Shown here piece after piece: positions 59,848 through 64,000 of a stretch of 64,000 nt of DNA. How positions within the stretch are numbered: position 1 is the stretch's first letter; each line of letters begins with the position of its first letter. The DNA lies in the NCBI GenBank assembly GCA_963842235.1, contig CAWJFT010000001.1, forward strand, positions 186,001 through 250,000, in the 5' to 3' direction. The translations under genes and the position numbers were made by a program. The notes beneath the pieces were generated by a model. It ran no database searches. It had not been told where the DNA came from and worked only from the letters and a program-made list of their open reading frames with translations. Source of the DNA: JACDAN01 sp963842235 (GTDB lineage: Bacteria; Actinomycetota; Thermoleophilia; Gaiellales; Gaiellaceae).

Positions 59848-61794
59848 ATGTTCTCGCTAAAGCGCGGCGACTGTAACGGCACTCTCGTCCTGTTCGTTCT
59901 GCTTGCGGCTGGCCTTGCCGGCTGCGGCTCAGCCGGATCGGGAGCGAACGAGGAGATCGCCTTCGTCGTCTCGGGCCCCGGCGAGACGACCCACATCGTG
60001 GCCGTCGACGGCGACGGAAACCAACGGCGCGACATCACGCCTCCCAGCGACCCCGTCGTGGGAAGGCCAGCATGGTCGCCCACCGACCCGGACGCGATCC
60101 TGGTCGATGCCAGGCCTGCGTCGCTCGTCGATCCGACCACCGGCGGGCGTCGCCCCGTGGCCACCGGGTCAAGCCCGGTGTGGTCGCCGGACGGAAAGCG
60201 GGTAGCCCTCTTTCGGCCGGACAAGGGGATCGTGATCGTCTCGCCGTCGGGGGAAGAGCTCCAGCAGATCGAGCTGCCCATCGAACCGACGCCGGTCGAC
60301 TCGGTCGACTTGGTGTGGTCACCGACGCGTTCGGAGCTCGCGGTCGCGCTTACGCCTGAAACTGCCAGCGCGTTTTCTCCGCGTCGCCTCTACCGAGCCC
60401 CGCTCGACGGGGGTGAGCCGACGCTCCTCGTCGAGCCGGAAGACGGTTTCTCGGCTCCGACATGGCTGCCGAACGGCGATCAGATCGCCTACCGCACCGA
60501 GCTCGAGGACGAGCTATGGGCCATCGGCCGCGACGGCGGAAGAGCTCACAGGCTCGAGCGCGGCGTGCGCTCCGTCGCCTGGTCGCGTAGCGGCCTCCGC
60601 GCCGTTGCCGCACTCGAGGCCGACGGCCTTATTTCGATTTTGATCGGCAACAAGCGTGTCCTTACCGGCGCCGCGGTTGACGGCAGGCCCAACGACCTCA
60701 CGTGGTCGCCGGCCGGCGACGCGCTCGCAGTCGCGACGGAAAAGGGCGCGTTTCTCTTCGCCTCCGATGGTCGCAGACTCAGTCGATTCGAGGGTGAGGC
60801 GCGGTCGCCCTCCTTCTCGTCGGACGGAAGCCGCGTGGCGGTACTGCTCGACTCGGAGCTCGTCGTCGCCGATCGAGACGGCCGCAATCGGCGCAACTTG
60901 TCGAGGCCACACTCGGACAAGCACCCGGTTTGGTCGCCGGACGGAACGCGGATCGCGTTCGAGCGCCACCGGCCGCAACGCGTAAGCCGCATTGTCGTCG
61001 CGAATGCCGACGGAGGCGGCGAGCGCGATGTTGGCGAGGGATCGTCTCCGCTGTGGGCGCGCGACGGGACCGCCGTTGTCGCAGTAAGGCCGGAGCCAAC
61101 TGGGCCGGCGGATGCCGGTCCCCCCGAGATCTGGTTGCTGGACGCGGACGGCGAGGGCCACCGAAAGATCGCCGATGGCATGTACCCCTCCGTCTCCACG
61201 GACGGGACGCGCGTCGCCTTCGTCCGCTACACGAGCGTCCAGATCGACAGAGATGTCTACACCGAGTCATCGACGCTGTTCAGCATCGGCGTCGATGGAA
61301 CCGGGCTCAGGCGCATCGCATCGACCAAGGGGACAGAGGCGGCGCACTTCTCCGAATCGGCGTGGCTTCCTGGCGACAGAGAGCTCGCCGTGCACGCGAC
61401 GAGCATCGTCGACGAGAGGCTCTTCCTCGTGTCTGTCGATGGCAGGAAGGAGTTCGTCTCGGAGATCAGCTCGTCCAACTCCGCGTTCTCCGCCCATGGA
61501 GCCAGTCTCGCCTTCTTGCGGGATCACCAGCGCAGCAGGGAGCTCGTCATACAACGGGAGGGTGACGAGACAGTGCGAGTCCGGCCGCCAGAGGTGGGCC
61601 ATTTTCATGGCCCGCTCAGCTGGTCACGGGACGGACGAAAGCTGGCGCTCATGGTCTCTGGCCCCTCTGACCGCGGAACTGCGAAGGAGGCGATCTACGT
61701 CGTCGACTCCGACGGGTCCGGCCTCAAGCGCATCGCGGAGGCGAACCGCTTCGATGGCGGGCCTGCGTGGCGCCCGCGGCCGGCTCGCCGATAA
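59848..61794 (+). CDS. TolB/WD40-like beta-propeller lipoprotein
   Basis: 648 residues from ATG 59848. Lipobox LAAGLAGC shows a lipoprotein. Many repeats of the form HPVWSPDGTRIAFERHRPQR and LSWSRDGRKLALMVSG belong to the PD40/TolB propeller family, perhaps two propellers in tandem. It is likely anchored on the outer membrane face of the cell and acts as a scaffold or binding protein. It precedes the DUF1905-like gene by 7 bases. Confidence 0.88.
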   Translation: MFSLKRGDCNGTLVLFVLLAAGLAGCGSAGSGANEEIAFVVSGPGETTHIVAVDGDGNQRRDITPPSDPVVGRPAWSPTDPDAILVDARPASLVDPTTGGRRPVATGSSPVWSPDGKRVALFRPDKGIVIVSPSGEELQQIELPIEPTPVDSVDLVWSPTRSELAVALTPETASAFSPRRLYRAPLDGGEPTLLVEPEDGFSAPTWLPNGDQIAYRTELEDELWAIGRDGGRAHRLERGVRSVAWSRSGLRAVAALEADGLISILIGNKRVLTGAAVDGRPNDLTWSPAGDALAVATEKGAFLFASDGRRLSRFEGEARSPSFSSDGSRVAVLLDSELVVADRDGRNRRNLSRPHSDKHPVWSPDGTRIAFERHRPQRVSRIVVANADGGGERDVGEGSSPLWARDGTAVVAVRPEPTGPADAGPPEIWLLDADGEGHRKIADGMYPSVSTDGTRVAFVRYTSVQIDRDVYTESSTLFSIGVDGTGLRRIASTKGTEAAHFSESAWLPGDRELAVHATSIVDERLFLVSVDGRKEFVSEISSSNSAFSAHGASLAFLRDHQRSRELVIQREGDETVRVRPPEVGHFHGPLSWSRDGRKLALMVSGPSDRGTAKEAIYVVDSDGSGLKRIAEANRFDGGPAWRPRPARR

Positions 61795-61801
61795 TTCGCA
61801 G

Positions 61802-62248
61802 ATGCGGTTCGAGGCGACGATCGAGAAGCGCGGGAGCGGTCACATGCTCGAGATCCCATTCGACGTCAAGGCGGAGTGGGGGAAGGCGCGCGCGCCGGTG
61901 GCCGCGACGATCAACGGTCACACCTTCCGCTCCACGGTCGCGGTTTACAGCGGTCGCTATCTGCTTGGGCTGAACCGCGAGGTGCGCGAGGCCGCCGGCG
62001 TTCAGGCGGGAGACCGCGTCGTCGTCGACCTCGAGCTCGACACTACGGAGCGAACGGTCGAGCTCCCGCCCGAGCTCCGGGCGGCGTTCGAGGACGATCG
62101 GGAGCTGCGCGCTTTCTTCGACTCGCTCTCGTTCACCCATCGCAAGGAGTACGTGCGCTGGATCGAGGAGGCGAAGAGGGAAGAGACGCGCCGCGCCCGC
62201 GCCGCCAAGGCGGTCGCAATGCTCCGCGACGGCGTCAAAACACCATGA
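61802..62248 (+). CDS. DUF1905/YdeI (OmdA)-like protein
   Basis: 148 residues: MRFEATIEKRGSGHMLEIPF opens a DUF1905 beta domain (AAGVQAGDRVVVDLELDTTE), followed by the YdeI-like C-terminal helix region (DSLSFTHRKEYVRWIEEAKR, ARAAKAVAML). Function unknown; proteins with this architecture are widespread in actinobacteria. ATG at 61802, seven bases after the propeller stop, so probably one transcript. Confidence 0.88.
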   Translation: MRFEATIEKRGSGHMLEIPFDVKAEWGKARAPVAATINGHTFRSTVAVYSGRYLLGLNREVREAAGVQAGDRVVVDLELDTTERTVELPPELRAAFEDDRELRAFFDSLSFTHRKEYVRWIEEAKREETRRARAAKAVAMLRDGVKTP

Positions 62249-62379
62249 CCGCGGAGGGCCTTTCCGGGCCCCTCCGAAACGCTTCGTTTCAAGTTTGCGC
62301 CGCGCTTTTGACCCGGGAAGCGTGCCGTGCTCCTACTTCCCGTCGCTCTCGGTCAGGCCTGCCGACAGTGACCGCGCGG

Positions 62380-64000
62380 CTAAGCGTCCCCCCGTCTGGC
62401 CGCGGGAATAGGCCGGCGGACTACGGCGCCGGCGAACGTCGAGTCCGCGCCCAGGATCGCGCCCAACCACATGCCCGTGACCCACGGCCGCCGCCACAAG
62501 AAGCGGTTCTGGTACGCGAGTGGCACCACCGCCGCTTGCTCGCCGATCCAGACCCGCTCGAACTCGCGGTAGGTGCGCAGGCGCTCGTCCTGGTCGCGGA
62601 GCGAGCCCGCTCGGGTGAGCAGCTGCTCGAGCCCTTCGTCGTAATGGAACCACGGCCAATCGGGGTTCCTTGGATCGTAGATACCACTCGGATCGGGGTA
62701 GGAGGCGCCCCAGAGCCAGATGAAGCAATGGCAGGCGCGCTCCTCGATCGCTGCGTCCAGCTCGGGGTCGGAGGCGGTGGATAGAAGTCGAACTCGAACG
62801 CCGACCGCCGCAAGCTGAGCGGCCACGTCAGACGCGGCGTTCTCCCACAGATCGAGGTACGCCAGCCCGATCTCGCCGAGGGCACGTCCGTCGGCGTAGC
62901 CCGCCTCGCCCAGAAGGGCGCGGGCACGATCCGGGTCGAACACCGGAGCGACGCGATGCGAGTGGCCTGGCATCGCTGGCGGGATCATCCCGCTGGTTGC
63001 TGCCGCTGCTGCTCGTAAGGCCTCCGCCGGCCCGTGCCGGTCGATTGCGTGCGCTAGGGCACGGCGGACACGGGGGTCGTCGAGCGGCGCCCGTCTCGCG
63101 TTGAAGCCGAGATACCACGTCGAGATCGCGGGAGCCCGCTCCACGACCGCCTCGTCGGTCGCAACGGCTCGGAATGCAAGCATCTCGTGGAGGACGTCGT
63201 ACTCGCCGCTTCGCCACCGCTCGACAGCGACCGCCGGCGAGGTTTCGAGCTCGATCGTCACCTCGCCAACGTTTCCATGCGCGCCGTACCAGCCCGGAGC
63301 GGACGCGATAACGACGCAATTCTCGTCGCGGCTGGTGAGGACGTACGGGCCGTTCCCGACGAGCGGGACCGCACGGTGCCAGTCGCGTCCCTCCCGCTCG
63401 TAAAGGTGCCGCGGCCAGGCGAAGAATGAGTCCTGGCCGAGGAGGTACAGGAAGTGGTTTCGCGGCTCGCGAAGGCGAATCTCGAGCGTGCGCTCGTCGA
63501 GAGCGCTCGCGCTGACCCCGTCCAGCAAGAACGCGGTAGTTACGTCGTCCTCGGCCATCTGGGCATAGGTGAACGCGAAGTCGTGCGCGGTGACCGGCGC
63601 TCCATCGCTCCACTGGGCGTCCCGGCGAAGCGTGAACCGGTACGACCGCCCGTCGTCCGAGACGGCGAAGTGCTCGGCGAGATCGGGCTCGATCTCGAAG
63701 TCGCGTCCGATCGCGACCAGGCCGCGGAAGAGGTTGCTTGTGACCTGAGCCGCGGGCAGGGTCCAGCTGTGGCCTGGTGCCACCGCTCCGTCCCAGGCCG
63801 TCGTCATCGCCCAGGTGATCCGCTCGCTCGGCTCCAGCCGTACCGGCGCGGGCGCGGGTCTTGCGAACGCCTCTGCGAACGCCTCGTTCGCCGCGGGGTA
63901 GTCGAAGGCGAGGTGGTAGGTGAGCGCGATCTTGAGCAGCGTCTGACGGGCGCGCGCCTCGTCGCCCGTCCGCTCCATGAAGGAGAGCGCCCGCCGGTAG
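62380..64000 (-). CDS. TPR region fused to solute-binding-protein family 5 domain, 5' end outside window
   Basis: About 540 residues are visible and the frame is open to the right edge. At the N-terminal side there are TPR-like helices (YRRALSFMERTGDEARARQT, HLAFDYPAANEAFAEAF) with no signal peptide. They run straight into an SBP_bac_5 domain with LFRGLVAIGRDFEIEPDLAE, LRRDAQWSDGAPVTAHDFAF, LVGNGPYVLTS and ACHCFIWLWGASYPDPSGIY. Fusions of BTAD/TPR regulators with such a binding domain exist in Actinobacteria; here the DNA-binding part, if any, is off-window. It would sense a peptide-like ligand in the cytoplasm rather than serve a transporter. Confidence 0.8.
   Translation of the reverse strand, partial: YRRALSFMERTGDEARARQTLLKIALTYHLAFDYPAANEAFAEAFARPAPAPVRLEPSERITWAMTTAWDGAVAPGHSWTLPAAQVTSNLFRGLVAIGRDFEIEPDLAEHFAVSDDGRSYRFTLRRDAQWSDGAPVTAHDFAFTYAQMAEDDVTTAFLLDGVSASALDERTLEIRLREPRNHFLYLLGQDSFFAWPRHLYEREGRDWHRAVPLVGNGPYVLTSRDENCVVIASAPGWYGAHGNVGEVTIELETSPAVAVERWRSGEYDVLHEMLAFRAVATDEAVVERAPAISTWYLGFNARRAPLDDPRVRRALAHAIDRHGPAEALRAAAAATSGMIPPAMPGHSHRVAPVFDPDRARALLGEAGYADGRALGEIGLAYLDLWENAASDVAAQLAAVGVRVRLLSTASDPELDAAIEERACHCFIWLWGASYPDPSGIYDPRNPDWPWFHYDEGLEQLLTRAGSLRDQDERLRTYREFERVWIGEQAAVVPLAYQNRFLWRRPWVTGMWLGAILGADSTFAGAVVRRPIPAARRGDA

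Noticed and set aside
1..64000. CRISPR array or insertion sequence
   Set aside because: No regularly spaced direct repeats of CRISPR length and no transposase-like protein were seen on either strand.

Overview
This window is high-GC bacterial DNA, most likely from a soil actinobacterium of the Thermoleophilia (Gaiellales/Solirubrobacterales) type. That placement is an inference from the GC-rich codon use, frequent GTG/TTG starts, the large BTAD/AAA/LuxR-type regulators, duplicated peptide ABC transporters, vanadium haloperoxidases and a primary-type sigma factor. No rRNA, complete tRNA, CRISPR array or intact mobile element was seen. Single-base indels break many otherwise well-conserved genes, so the sequence is either decaying in places or carries unpolished assembly errors. 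Each frameshift I could place is stated.

Layout. 0-4.8 kb: broken BTAD-AAA regulator, TetR repressor with a palindromic operator, universal stress protein and a coupled small membrane protein. 4.8-11.7 kb: housekeeping genes (quinone reductase, HDAC-like deacetylase, 5'-3' exonuclease, PlsC acyltransferase, topoisomerase III, RpoD-like sigma). 11.8-17.7 kb: peptide/oligopeptide ABC operon 1. 17.8-19.0 kb: beta-propeller protein and a multicopper oxidase remnant. 19.1-26.6 kb: an accessory array of single-gene units (SDR, three RibD/DHFR-like reductases plus a remnant, two GNATs, LanC-like), with a VOC gene just past the last repeat. The units are separated by eight copies of a ~33-bp repeat. 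27.1-28.4 kb: a flavin/PPOX-family protein and peptidase E, each behind the same perfect 12-bp palindrome. 28.6-33.6 kb: peptide ABC operon 2, whose second ATPase lies at 36.3 kb behind a His-rich secreted protein, signal peptidase I, an NTF2-like protein and a Nudix hydrolase.

38.4-41.1 kb: a minus-strand two-gene module that looks like an anti-phage island. The first gene reconstructs as a ScoMcrA-like SRA domain plus a PD-(D/E)XK nuclease plus a zinc ribbon. The second, overlapping it by GTGA, reconstructs as a P-loop ATPase plus a C-terminal TIR domain. I cannot place the pair in any named defence system. Both genes carry several frameshifts.

41.2-49.4 kb: cell-wall hydrolase, GNAT, two large LuxR regulators, and a DUF4242-like plus vanadium haloperoxidase operon. 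49.6-53.7 kb: an ABC-2 exporter, an NHL protein and an NAD(P)-binding protein, lying between two copies of a tRNA-Thr-like 3' half (possible attachment-site remnants). 53.9-59.7 kb: Tat-exported heme peroxidase with a small secreted partner, VOC protein, broken MmcQ/YjbR protein, an HxlR regulator with its palindromic operator facing a CTG-start monooxygenase-like gene, and a second vanadium haloperoxidase. 59.8-64 kb: beta-propeller lipoprotein, DUF1905-type protein, and a TPR/solute-binding-protein fusion that runs off the right edge.

The two peptide transporter operons share a 78-nt structured intercistronic element (three copies). It starts at the upstream stop codon, always ends 22 nt before the next start, and has covarying stems. 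It is the best non-coding discovery in the window.
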